NCBI RefSeq assembly: GCF_002934455.1 | Contig: NZ_PTIR01000001.1 | Coordinates: 496,001 to 560,000 of the forward strand | From: Trinickia symbiotica | GTDB lineage: Bacteria; Pseudomonadota; Gammaproteobacteria; Burkholderiales; Burkholderiaceae | Reading direction: 5' to 3' | DNA length: 64,000 nucleotides | Part shown: positions 17,792 to 25,941 of the stretch, piece after piece | Layout of the letters: each line of letters starts with the position of its first letter | How positions within the stretch are numbered: position 1 is the stretch's first letter | The notes under the pieces: model-generated | Told to the model about the DNA's origin: nothing | What the model saw: the letters and a program-made list of their open reading frames with translations, nothing else | Database searches by the model: none | Made by a program: the position numbers and the translations under genes

Positions 17792-19426
17792 ATGGCGCTG
17801 GCGCACGACATGACGCGTTCCCTGCCGCGCTGGCCAGCCTGGTGGCTCGCCGCGATTGTCGCCGTCTTGCTGCTCCCTCCATTCGGCATGACGGCCGGGA
17901 CCGCAAGCGCGACCGAATCGACGCATACAGCCGGCGCGGCAAGCGCCGGACTGTCGGCACCCTATGCCTTTCGGGCAACGAACCGCTCGCCGCTCGAGAT
18001 ATTGCGGCAGTTCGCCGGCGATCACGGTCTTTCCTTGCGTTTCGCGCCAGCGGCGAACGGCCGCGCGCAAGCATGGAACGGTGCCCGTCTCGACGGCTGG
18101 ATTCGCGCGGAAAGCGGACACGACTTTCTCGAACAGCTCGCGAACGCCCACCGATTCGATTGGTTCGTCGCCAATCGGACGCTGTATGTCAGCGCGCGCG
18201 CCGATTCGATCGTCGAGCGGATCCCGCTTCACGGCATCTCGGCCGAGGCGGCGCGGGCAGCGCTCGCGGCCGTCGGGCTTTACGACGAACGCTTCGGCTG
18301 GGGTGTGCTGGCCGCGCAAGACGCGGTGCTCGTCTCCGGTCCTCGCGAATATGTCGCGCTCGTAAGGCGCTTTCTCTCCGTTCGATCCGCGCCGAGCGCG
18401 GCCGCGGCGCGCGCGGAGCCGATGATCTTCCCGCTGCGCTACGCGCCCGCGACGGACGCGGACGGCTTCGATGCAGGCGACCGAACGAGACCCGGCGCCG
18501 CGTCGATCATCCGGCAGCTCGTCGGTCGCGACGCAGCCGACGACGCCCCGGCCTTTTTCATGCCGTTGCTCGAACCGGCGTCCGCGGCCGGTGCCCGCCA
18601 GCCAGCGTCCGCGAGCGTCGACGGGCTCGCCCACTTGTTCGGCATCTCGCCGCCGTTGCCGGCTTTGCCGCCGCTGCCGTCGTCGCGCTCCCCGTCGATG
18701 CGGCTACCGGCGACGCGCGCAACGGCCGCGCGCGATGCGGATGCCGTCGTGATTGGCGACGAGCGCAGCAACACCGTCATCGTATGGGGCGATCCGGCGT
18801 TGCGCGGCCCCCTCGAGCGCATCGTCGAAGCGCTCGATCAGCCCATGCCGATGGTCTCGATGGAAGTGCTCGTGCTCGAGACCGACGATGAGACGTTACG
18901 TTCACTCGCGCAAGGCCCCGCGCACCGCCGGGCCGACGCGGACGAAATTGACACCGAACGCTCGAGAGCCGGTTTCGACGCGAAGCTATCGCATGCGCTC
19001 GAGGCTCAACGCGCCAAGGTGCTCAATCGCCAGAACCTTGTCGGCTTCGCCAATCAACCCGTCACGCTCGCTCTCGGTGCGGAGGAATCGCATCGCCGCT
19101 CGCCGTTGCGCGGGGGAGACGCCGCCGGGGAATTCGACGACAACGCCAGCGGCCGTGCGGGTCATCGCGGCGACGCGCTCGATCTGGTCGCCCGCCCGTT
19201 GCCGGCGCAGCCGTCGGGACCTTCGGCCATTGCCGTCGATGTGAGACTCCTCATGGCACAGCCGACCGGCCTGCCCGGGCAGGAGTGGAGCACCACGACG
19301 AGCGTCCGGCTGAGAACGGCCGTCGCCCTCGAAGGCGGCGGCGCGCCGCGTCTCCTCACGAGCTACCCCGTGGCGACGTCGCGCGACCGGCAGCGCGCGA
19401 TTTTCATCAGCGCCGGCGCGCTCTAG
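17792..19426 (+). CDS. sctC: T3SS outer-membrane secretin SctC (short form)
   Basis: 544 aa. The signal peptide is about 10-40 (LAAIVAVLLLPP...TASA). Secretin N-domains follow: NRSPLEILRQFAGDHGLSLR at 63-82, and an N1/N3-like SNTVIVWGDPALRGPLERI. The C-terminal beta-domain is recognisable only loosely (MVSMEVLVLETDDE, VTLALGA, TSVRLRTAVALEGGG), and the usual VPxLGxIPxLGxLF block before the end is replaced by LLTSYPVATSRDRQRAIFIS. The protein is shorter than typical SctC (about 600-700 aa). It starts at the ATG at 17792; MTRS at 17810 is an alternative. It should form the outer-membrane channel. Confidence 0.78.
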   Translation: MALAHDMTRSLPRWPAWWLAAIVAVLLLPPFGMTAGTASATESTHTAGAASAGLSAPYAFRATNRSPLEILRQFAGDHGLSLRFAPAANGRAQAWNGARLDGWIRAESGHDFLEQLANAHRFDWFVANRTLYVSARADSIVERIPLHGISAEAARAALAAVGLYDERFGWGVLAAQDAVLVSGPREYVALVRRFLSVRSAPSAAAARAEPMIFPLRYAPATDADGFDAGDRTRPGAASIIRQLVGRDAADDAPAFFMPLLEPASAAGARQPASASVDGLAHLFGISPPLPALPPLPSSRSPSMRLPATRATAARDADAVVIGDERSNTVIVWGDPALRGPLERIVEALDQPMPMVSMEVLVLETDDETLRSLAQGPAHRRADADEIDTERSRAGFDAKLSHALEAQRAKVLNRQNLVGFANQPVTLALGAEESHRRSPLRGGDAAGEFDDNASGRAGHRGDALDLVARPLPAQPSGPSAIAVDVRLLMAQPTGLPGQEWSTTTSVRLRTAVALEGGGAPRLLTSYPVATSRDRQRAIFISAGAL

Positions 19427-19489
19427 TGGCGCACGGACACGGCCAACACCACGGATAACCGCCAGCACGACGCGACGAACCACGAACCC

Positions 19490-20200
19490 ATGCTCGAACT
19501 CAGAATACTCAGCGGCCTGCATCGCGGAGCCGCCTTGCCGCTCGATGGCGACTCGATCCGCCTCGGCAGCGGGAGCGCGAACGACATCGTCCTGACCGAC
19601 CCAGGCATGCCAGAGCATGGCATCGAGCTTCGCAGGCAAGCCGAAGAAGGATGGACCTTGCGCCGTCTCGACGAGAGCCATGAGTCGGCCGCCGCGATCG
19701 GCGCCGGGATGCAGATCGAGGTCGGTCCCGTGCTCGTCGGATTCGCCGAGGAGAACGATCCCTGGCGCAGCGATGCGGCGCTATCGATCGCGATCGATGG
19801 TGCTGCGGCTCCAAACCGGACGGCCGCGCGGCTAGCGAGCCTCGCCGCGCTCTTCGCATTCGCTGCTGCGGCGGCGCTGGTCGCCATCCTCAGTGGGCCC
19901 GCCGCCAATAGCTCCGTCGCCCCTCAATCGGCCAGCCGGTCCAGCGGGCAGGACGCCGCGGCCGCGGCGTCGCGGCCCGCCGTGCGCGAAGTGCGGGCCG
20001 TCCTCCATCCGGCACCCGCGAGCGCCGCCTCGCCGCCGTTCGGCGTCCTCAGCGTGCGCGGCGGCGCTCACGGGTTCATCGTGACCGACGACGGGCACGT
20101 GCTCGTGCCAGGCAACGTCTTGAGCCAATTCACGCTGGACCGAATCGAGTCGCACCGCATTGTCTTCTCCGGTCCTCATGCTGCCGAACTGTCATGGTGA
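19490..20200 (+). CDS. sctD: T3SS inner-membrane ring protein SctD (short form)
   Basis: 236 aa. The cytoplasmic FHA-like domain (1-90, LPLDGDSIRLGSGSANDIVL) is typical of SctD/PrgH. A single membrane helix lies at about 114-134, then a periplasmic part of only about 100 residues, against 200 or more in most family members. It sits between the secretin and the ATPase gene and overlaps sctN by 7 bp (ATGGTGA). It forms the outer of the two inner-membrane rings. The reduced periplasmic part parallels the short secretin. Confidence 0.8.
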   Translation: MLELRILSGLHRGAALPLDGDSIRLGSGSANDIVLTDPGMPEHGIELRRQAEEGWTLRRLDESHESAAAIGAGMQIEVGPVLVGFAEENDPWRSDAALSIAIDGAAAPNRTAARLASLAALFAFAAAAALVAILSGPAANSSVAPQSASRSSGQDAAAAASRPAVREVRAVLHPAPASAASPPFGVLSVRGGAHGFIVTDDGHVLVPGNVLSQFTLDRIESHRIVFSGPHAAELSW

Positions 20201-21600
20201 CACGCGATCTGACGCCCTTCGGGGTCACCGTTTCACGTCTCCCGCCGACGCTCGACGTCGAACCGCGGCTCGCCGCGTGGACCGCGTCCGCGCGCCGACG
20301 CATCGACAGCCCCTGCGCGATCGAGGCGTTCGGCCGCATCGAGCGCGCGAGTGCCACGCTGATCGTCGCACGCATGCCCGGGGCCAGGATCGGGGATCTC
20401 TGCGAACTGATCGGTTCGCAACGCTGCGGCGGCGCCGAGCCAATGCTCGCGGAAGTCGTCGGGATCGACGGTCCGCACGCAAAGCTCGCTCCGCTCGCGT
20501 CGACCGACGGCCTCGCCGCGAATGCGCTCGTACACTCGCTGCGCAAGCCGCATGAAGTCGCCGTCGGGGCGGGCCTCATCGGGCGCGTGCTGGACGGATT
20601 CGGGCGGCCGCTCGGCGAACCCTGCATCGAGTCGGTCTCCGTCTGCCCATGCAAACGCGTGCCCGTGCTCGCCGACGCACCCCTCGCAACCTCGCGTCCC
20701 CTTATCGCCGAGCGCGTGACGACGGGTGTGCGCGCGATCGATGCTCTGCTGACCCTCGGACGCGGCCAGCGGGTCGGTCTGTTCGCGGGCCCCGGGTGCG
20801 GCAAGACGACGCTGCTCGGCGCGCTCGCGCGCGGGATCGAGGCCGATAGGGTCGTGTTCGCGCTCGTCGGCGAGCGGGGCCGCGAGCTCAACGAATTCGT
20901 CGAGCGTGAACTCGATACCGCGCTCGCCGCGCGTTCCGTCGTCGTCTGCGCGAGCGCCGATCGTGCGCCGATGGAGCGCGTGCGCGCCGCATTCACCGCG
21001 ACGGCCATCGCCGACGGCTTTCGCGCCGAGGGAAAGCACGTGCTGCTGCTCGTCGATTCGCTGACGCGCGTCGCCCGCGCGCAACGCGAAATCGGCCTGG
21101 CCACCGGCGAGCCGCCCGGGCGTCAAGCATTGCCGCCCTCCGTCTACTCGATGCTGCCGCGTCTCGTCGAACGGGCGGGGAATACGCCGAGCGGTTCCAT
21201 CACGGCGATCTACACCGTGCTCGTCGAATCCGAGGCGTCCGACGCGATTGCGGAGGAAGCGCGGTCTTTGCTCGACGGACATCTCGTGCTCTCGCAAGAG
21301 CTCGCCGCGAAGGGTCATTTCCCCGCGATCGACATTCTCGCGAGCCTGAGCCGCACGATGAACGCGGTCGTCGACGATGCGCAAAGGCGCGATGCCGAAC
21401 GGCTGCGAGCGCTGCTTGCGCGCTATCGCGAGCTCGAGTTGCTGTTGGCGCTAGGCGAATACGAGCCGGGCCACGACGAGCAAAACGACGAGGCGGTAAC
21501 GCGGCATCCTCGCCTCATCGATTTTCTGCGACAAAACCTCGGCAGTCCCTCTTCCTGGAACGACACACTTGAGCGATTAGATGCCGCACTCCGTCGATGA
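20194..21600 (+). CDS. sctN: T3SS export ATPase SctN
   Basis: 468-aa hexameric ATPase that unfolds and releases substrates at the base of the apparatus. Seen: beta-barrel N-domain, GAGLIGRVLDGFGRPLG, Walker A GPGCGKTT (199-206), VGERGRELNEFV, Walker B region LLLVDSLTRVARAQRE, and PPSVYSMLPRLVERAG, all characteristic of the FliI/SctN family. It is translationally coupled to sctD in front (7-bp overlap) and overlaps sctO by 20 bp. Confidence 0.96.
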   Translation: MVTRDLTPFGVTVSRLPPTLDVEPRLAAWTASARRRIDSPCAIEAFGRIERASATLIVARMPGARIGDLCELIGSQRCGGAEPMLAEVVGIDGPHAKLAPLASTDGLAANALVHSLRKPHEVAVGAGLIGRVLDGFGRPLGEPCIESVSVCPCKRVPVLADAPLATSRPLIAERVTTGVRAIDALLTLGRGQRVGLFAGPGCGKTTLLGALARGIEADRVVFALVGERGRELNEFVERELDTALAARSVVVCASADRAPMERVRAAFTATAIADGFRAEGKHVLLLVDSLTRVARAQREIGLATGEPPGRQALPPSVYSMLPRLVERAGNTPSGSITAIYTVLVESEASDAIAEEARSLLDGHLVLSQELAAKGHFPAIDILASLSRTMNAVVDDAQRRDAERLRALLARYRELELLLALGEYEPGHDEQNDEAVTRHPRLIDFLRQNLGSPSSWNDTLERLDAALRR

Positions 21601-22018
21601 CATTCATTGCTGGCGAGCCCTGCGTGCACGCAACGAGGCGCGCGTGATTCGAGCGCGCCAAAGCGTGGCGGCGGCCGCGCGCGCGGCGCGAGCCACGCTC
21701 GCCGCACTCAATATGGCGCGCGCCGCATGCGAGCAAGCCACGCACGAAGCGAACGAGCGGCGGCGCGAGATCGAAGGCGGCATGCGTGCGCGCTGCGACT
21801 TCCTTCAGCGCGCCGATTTGTATCGCGCCACTGACGCTTACGCGAGCCTCGAGCGGATGAGAGATGCCGCTCGCGCGAAGGTCGCCGACGCTCGGACGGC
21901 TCACGACAATGCGTGCCGGACGCTGGGAGACGCGCGGGCAAGGCTGGCCCCGCTGCTGCGCTGCCGCGAGAAATATCGATTAGCGCTGAGCCGACTCCTT
22001 ATGGGAGTCTCATCATGA
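21581..22018 (+). CDS. sctO: T3SS stalk protein SctO
   Basis: 145 aa and almost wholly alpha-helical: two long Ala/Arg/Glu-rich helices forming a coiled-coil hairpin, as in SctO/FliJ, which acts as the rotor-like stalk in the SctN hexamer. It is assigned from position directly after sctN, overlap with both neighbours (20 bp and 4 bp) and composition; there are no specific motifs in this family. Confidence 0.75.
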   Translation: MPHSVDDIHCWRALRARNEARVIRARQSVAAAARAARATLAALNMARAACEQATHEANERRREIEGGMRARCDFLQRADLYRATDAYASLERMRDAARAKVADARTAHDNACRTLGDARARLAPLLRCREKYRLALSRLLMGVSS

Positions 22019-23049
22019 CGACGACCGACTATCGACGGCTCGCGCCACGACGCGTCGATACGGCAACGCTGTCGGCGCGCCGCCTGCTGCGGACGTATTG
22101 GACCGAGCTCACGCTCGAAGACGGCACGATCACCCGGTGGCATTTGTCCACCGATCGGGCGCAGTGCACCGCGCACGATCCCGGCCTGCCGGTGTCGACG
22201 CGCTTCGGCCCGACGATCTGGCTCGACTATCGTGCGCTGTTGCTGGCCCTCACCGGCATCGACATCGACGCCGGGCCCACTCCGTCCGCGCGCACCGCAT
22301 TCGTCCGTTATGCGGTCGCGTCGCTACCTGAATCGCTATGCACCGCCCTCGGCGAGCCCCTCGTCGAAGGCGACCCGCGCGGCTTGCCTCTTGACGCGCC
22401 GATCGTCGCGAACCTGCGCTGTGAAACGAAATCGATCCGCCTCGCGATGCGGCTCCTGATCCGCGCGGACGCGTTGCTCGCGTTGATCGAACATGGGCCA
22501 TGGCGTCCCGCGCCGACGATGCCGCCCGCCTGGCTGATCGCGCTTCCAAGTCGCATGCGCGTCGTCGCGGGCGGGCTGACGCTGCCCACCACGCGATTCT
22601 CGCAGCTACGACGCGCCGACGTGATCGTCCTGCCTGACAGCGCATTCGACGTTGCAGGCAACGGTCGGATTCGCATATTCGATCGTCTTGCCGAGGTCCG
22701 GTGGCTCGACGACCGCCATTGCTTCGAGGTTCAACGAATGTCGCCAGAAGACACCCCCTCCCCTCCGGCTCACCACGCCGAGACAGCGCCGGCCGACGCC
22801 GGTGCCGACATGACCGGTCTGCCGGTACGCCTTTCGTTTTCGCTCGGCGCATTGTCATTGCCGATGGGCGAAGTCGCGGCCATTCGCGCCGGTACCTTGC
22901 TGCGTCTCGAAGGTGCCTTGCCGCCGAGCGTGCGCATCGAGGCAAACGGTGTGCCGCTCGGCTATGGAGAACTCGTCGACCTCGATGGCCGGCTCGCCGT
23001 CGAAATCGTCGAGTGGCCGCGGGCGGATTCCGGGCCGCGATCGCCATGA
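22015..23049 (+). CDS. sctQ: T3SS C-ring/sorting platform protein SctQ
   Basis: 344 aa. The C-terminal SPOA domain is visible (TGLPVRLSFSLGALSLPMGE, then GTLLRLEGALPP, VEIVEW), preceded by a poorly conserved N-terminal region. It forms the cytosolic pods that bind SctK and SctL. The ATG at 22015 overlaps the sctO stop (ATGA), and it overlaps sctR by 4 bp. No separate sctP gene lies between O and Q, where it is often found. Confidence 0.88.
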   Translation: MTTTDYRRLAPRRVDTATLSARRLLRTYWTELTLEDGTITRWHLSTDRAQCTAHDPGLPVSTRFGPTIWLDYRALLLALTGIDIDAGPTPSARTAFVRYAVASLPESLCTALGEPLVEGDPRGLPLDAPIVANLRCETKSIRLAMRLLIRADALLALIEHGPWRPAPTMPPAWLIALPSRMRVVAGGLTLPTTRFSQLRRADVIVLPDSAFDVAGNGRIRIFDRLAEVRWLDDRHCFEVQRMSPEDTPSPPAHHAETAPADAGADMTGLPVRLSFSLGALSLPMGEVAAIRAGTLLRLEGALPPSVRIEANGVPLGYGELVDLDGRLAVEIVEWPRADSGPRSP

Positions 23050-23696
23050 CGTTCGACCCACACCCGCTCGCCCTGCTCGTCCTGTTGGGCGTCCTATCGT
23101 TGTTGCCGCTGATCGCCATCACGACGACGTCCTTTCTCAAGATATCGGTCGTGCTGATCCTCGTTCGACATGCGCTCGGCGTGCAGCAAGCGCCGCCTAC
23201 GATGACGCTCAACGCGATCGCGCTCGCGGTCACGATGTTCGTCATGGCGCCGACGTTCGAGGCGTCCCTCGCGATTGCGCGCGATGGCGCGCCGGATTCA
23301 ACGGGCCGAGAGCAAGTGGCCTATGCGCTCGCCGTCGCTGAGCCTCTGCGTCAGTTCATGTTGCGCAATACGCGGGCCGAGCAACGCGAGCGCTTTCTCG
23401 ACATCGCGCGCCGTGGCTCGCCTGCCTCGGCAAAACCATCGGCGCACACCGACGACTGGAGCATCCTCGTACCGGCTTTCGTCGTCTCCGAGCTCCAGGC
23501 GGCATTCGAGATCGGCCTGCTCCTCTTCGTGCCTTTTGTCGTCATCGATCTACTCGTCTCGAACGTGTTGTTGGCAATGGGCATGCAGATGGTGCCGCCG
23601 ATCATGGTTTCGCTGCCGCTCAAGCTCCTGCTCTTCGTCGTCGCCGACGGCTGGGGCAAGCTGCTGCACGCGCTCGCGCTTTCTTACAGGAGTTGA
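23046..23696 (+). CDS. sctR: T3SS export gate protein SctR
   Basis: 216-aa FliP/SctR family protein with four membrane helices. Motifs: TTSFLKISVVLILVRHALGVQQ near the N-terminus, FVVSELQAAFEIGLLLFVPF and MGMQMVPPIMVSLPLKLLLF. It is a core component of the R5-S4-T1 export gate. It starts with the ATG overlapping the sctQ stop by 4 bp. Confidence 0.95.
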   Translation: MTFDPHPLALLVLLGVLSLLPLIAITTTSFLKISVVLILVRHALGVQQAPPTMTLNAIALAVTMFVMAPTFEASLAIARDGAPDSTGREQVAYALAVAEPLRQFMLRNTRAEQRERFLDIARRGSPASAKPSAHTDDWSILVPAFVVSELQAAFEIGLLLFVPFVVIDLLVSNVLLAMGMQMVPPIMVSLPLKLLLFVVADGWGKLLHALALSYRS

Positions 23697-23700
23697 GCCC

Positions 23701-23970
23701 TTGTCCGAGACACTCGCGCTTCTCGAGCAGTCACTCTTCTTCGCGCTCAAGGTCTCGCTCGTGCTCGTGCTGGGAGCCGCCTGCGCGGGAATCGCGACGT
23801 CGGTCGTGCTGACCGCGTTTCAGATCCAGGATCAGGCGTTGCCGTTCGCGGTGAAGCTGATTGTCGTCTGCGTGGGGCTCGCGGCCGCGGCCCAGTCGAT
23901 CGGCTACGAATTGCTCGGCATCGTCGATGAGACGTTCGCGCTCGTGGCCTCGTCGGGTGCTTCGCCATGA
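23701..23970 (+). CDS. sctS: T3SS export gate protein SctS
   Basis: 89 aa with two membrane helices, FliQ/SctS family (FQIQDQALPFAVKL). It starts with TTG at 23701, 4 bp after the sctR stop; no ATG is available in a sensible place. It overlaps sctT by 4 bp (ATGA). Confidence 0.9.
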   Translation: MSETLALLEQSLFFALKVSLVLVLGAACAGIATSVVLTAFQIQDQALPFAVKLIVVCVGLAAAAQSIGYELLGIVDETFALVASSGASP

Positions 23971-24761
23971 TCACCGAATTGGCGGCCGTCGCCCTTCCGT
24001 ACGTCCTCTCGCTCGGCCTCGCCGCCGCGCGCTGGGTGCCGGCGCTCATACTCGTTCCCGCTTTCTCGCCGCAAGCGTTGTCCGTATCCACGCGCGGCGC
24101 CATCGCCCTCGCGCTCGCCCTGCCTGTCGCACCGTCGATGCTGCCCCTGCTCCAGGCAGCGCCACCGCCATCGGTGCTGCTCGCCCTCCTTGCGGGAAAA
24201 GAGCTCGCCCTCGGTTTCCTCCTTGCGGTGACGCTCGCGATCCCCCTATGGGCCATCGAAGCAGTCGGCGTCTATGTCGACTATCAGCGCGGCGCCAATC
24301 CTCAAGCGCTCGACCCAGCCGCATCTCCCGACGCGTCGACGACAGCGCTCATCCTGCAGCGGGCGTCGTGTGTCTACCTGATGCAGGCGGGCGCCTTTCA
24401 TGCGCTGCTCGGCGCGGTCTATGCCAGCTTTGGCGTTTGGCCGCCGCTCGAGCTTCTGCCTTCGTTCCCGGACAACCTATGGCAAACGGTCGAGCCGCTC
24501 TTGCGCGCCCTTGTCGGTTTCACGGCGACGCTCGCGCTGCCTTATTTGCTCGCGCTCGGTCTCATCGAGGGCTCATTCGCACTGCTGGCGCGCGCGAATC
24601 CGCGCTTTCCCGCGTACGTCGCCGCGCTGCCGCTCAAAAGCGTCGCGGCGCTGTTGCTCGTCGCGTTGAGCCTGCCAACGGCGCTACAAGCCGTGCATGA
24701 CGTCGTCGCCGGCCAGGCCGGCGCAATCGATCGAGCCGCTCGAGACGCCACCTCGAAATGA
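23967..24761 (+). CDS. sctT: T3SS export gate protein SctT
   Basis: 264-aa membrane protein with about six helices, FliR/SctT family (RWVPALILVPAFS, GKELALGFLLAVTLAIPLWA, GVYVDYQRG). It caps the export gate. Coupled by ATGA overlaps to sctS and sctU. Confidence 0.93.
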   Translation: MITELAAVALPYVLSLGLAAARWVPALILVPAFSPQALSVSTRGAIALALALPVAPSMLPLLQAAPPPSVLLALLAGKELALGFLLAVTLAIPLWAIEAVGVYVDYQRGANPQALDPAASPDASTTALILQRASCVYLMQAGAFHALLGAVYASFGVWPPLELLPSFPDNLWQTVEPLLRALVGFTATLALPYLLALGLIEGSFALLARANPRFPAYVAALPLKSVAALLLVALSLPTALQAVHDVVAGQAGAIDRAARDATSK

Positions 24762-25909
24762 GCGAAAAACCTCTTCCGCCAACCGAAAAGCGGCTGCGGG
24801 ATGCTCGCGACAAGGGGGACGTACCGCGCAGCGAGCCGCTCACGGCGTGGTTCGCCATGGCGTTTGCCATCGAGGCCGTGTTCGCCTCGCTCGACATCGC
24901 TTGCGGCGCGTTGTTGGACATCATGCATTCGACGTTCGACGCGCTCGAGGAGCCTCACATCGTCGTTGCCGTTGCGCGATCAGCGACGAACGGCGCGCGA
25001 CTCCTCGCGAGCGCGCTTGCCGTCGTAGCCGCCTCCGCCGTGATCGGCGCTATCGTCGCGGCATGGGTAAGCGGGGGCGGTCTTCGCTTTGCCCCGAAAG
25101 CGTTGAAGCCTTCGTCAAAGCGCATGAACCCGCTGACGCACTTCAGACAGATGCTTTCGGCAAAGCATCTGACCGACGTCCTGTTGTCCCTTATCACCGC
25201 GCTCGCGATCGGTCTCGTCGCGTATGCCGCTCTCATCGATCGGATGCCGCTATTCCTCGCCATGCTCGACTGGCAATCGGCCGAACACGCCTGGCGAGCA
25301 GGCGTCGATACCCTGCACGCGCTGGTGCGCACGCTGCTCGCGGCATCGGTCGCGCCGGCGGCCATCAGTGCGCTCGTCGCCAAGCGTCACTACCTGCGCC
25401 GGTTGCGCATGTCGTATCACGAGGCGAACGAGGAGCTCAAGCAGACTGCCGGCGATCCCCTTGTGCGCGCACGTCAACGCGCGTCGCGGCTCGAATCGGC
25501 AACGGCAGTGCAACCCGTCGATACCAACACGATGACGGGCTGCGTACTCGTCACGAATCCCGAGCACCTCGCGGTCTTGCTCTACTATCAAGGCGACGAG
25601 CGGGCGGCCCCGGTCATCCTCGAGAAGGGCGCCGGCGCCGCAGCCGAGCGCATGGCCGAGGCCGCTGGAACGCGGAACGTGCCCATCTTCCGCTTCAGAA
25701 AGCTTGCCCGCCATCTCTACGAGCATGGCACGACGAACTCAATGATCCCGCCCGACTGCTACCGGACCATCGCAATCGTCTATCGGCTCGCCGACGAAAT
25801 GCGATCGCTAGGCGTGCGTGCCGGCGATCCGGTCGAAATCGACGATGCGCTCTTCGACGATGGCGTTCCAACCGTCGATTTCGCGAGCTCGGATTGCGGT
25901 GCGGACTGA
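24758..25909 (+). CDS. sctU: T3SS export switch protein SctU (NPEH variant)
   Basis: 383 aa. It starts SEKPLPPTEKRLRDARDKGD, the family signature, followed by four membrane helices and a cytoplasmic domain after MSYHEANEELKQTAGDP. The self-cleavage site reads N267-P268-E269-H270, whereas NPTH is usual; the Asn and Pro needed for cleavage are kept. It switches substrate class after needle completion. Last gene of the rightward operon, convergent with sctV 32 bp away. Confidence 0.94.
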   Translation: MSEKPLPPTEKRLRDARDKGDVPRSEPLTAWFAMAFAIEAVFASLDIACGALLDIMHSTFDALEEPHIVVAVARSATNGARLLASALAVVAASAVIGAIVAAWVSGGGLRFAPKALKPSSKRMNPLTHFRQMLSAKHLTDVLLSLITALAIGLVAYAALIDRMPLFLAMLDWQSAEHAWRAGVDTLHALVRTLLAASVAPAAISALVAKRHYLRRLRMSYHEANEELKQTAGDPLVRARQRASRLESATAVQPVDTNTMTGCVLVTNPEHLAVLLYYQGDERAAPVILEKGAGAAAERMAEAAGTRNVPIFRFRKLARHLYEHGTTNSMIPPDCYRTIAIVYRLADEMRSLGVRAGDPVEIDDALFDDGVPTVDFASSDCGAD

Positions 25910-25941
25910 GGGGCGATGCCGCGGCCGACTCACCGCGCAGG

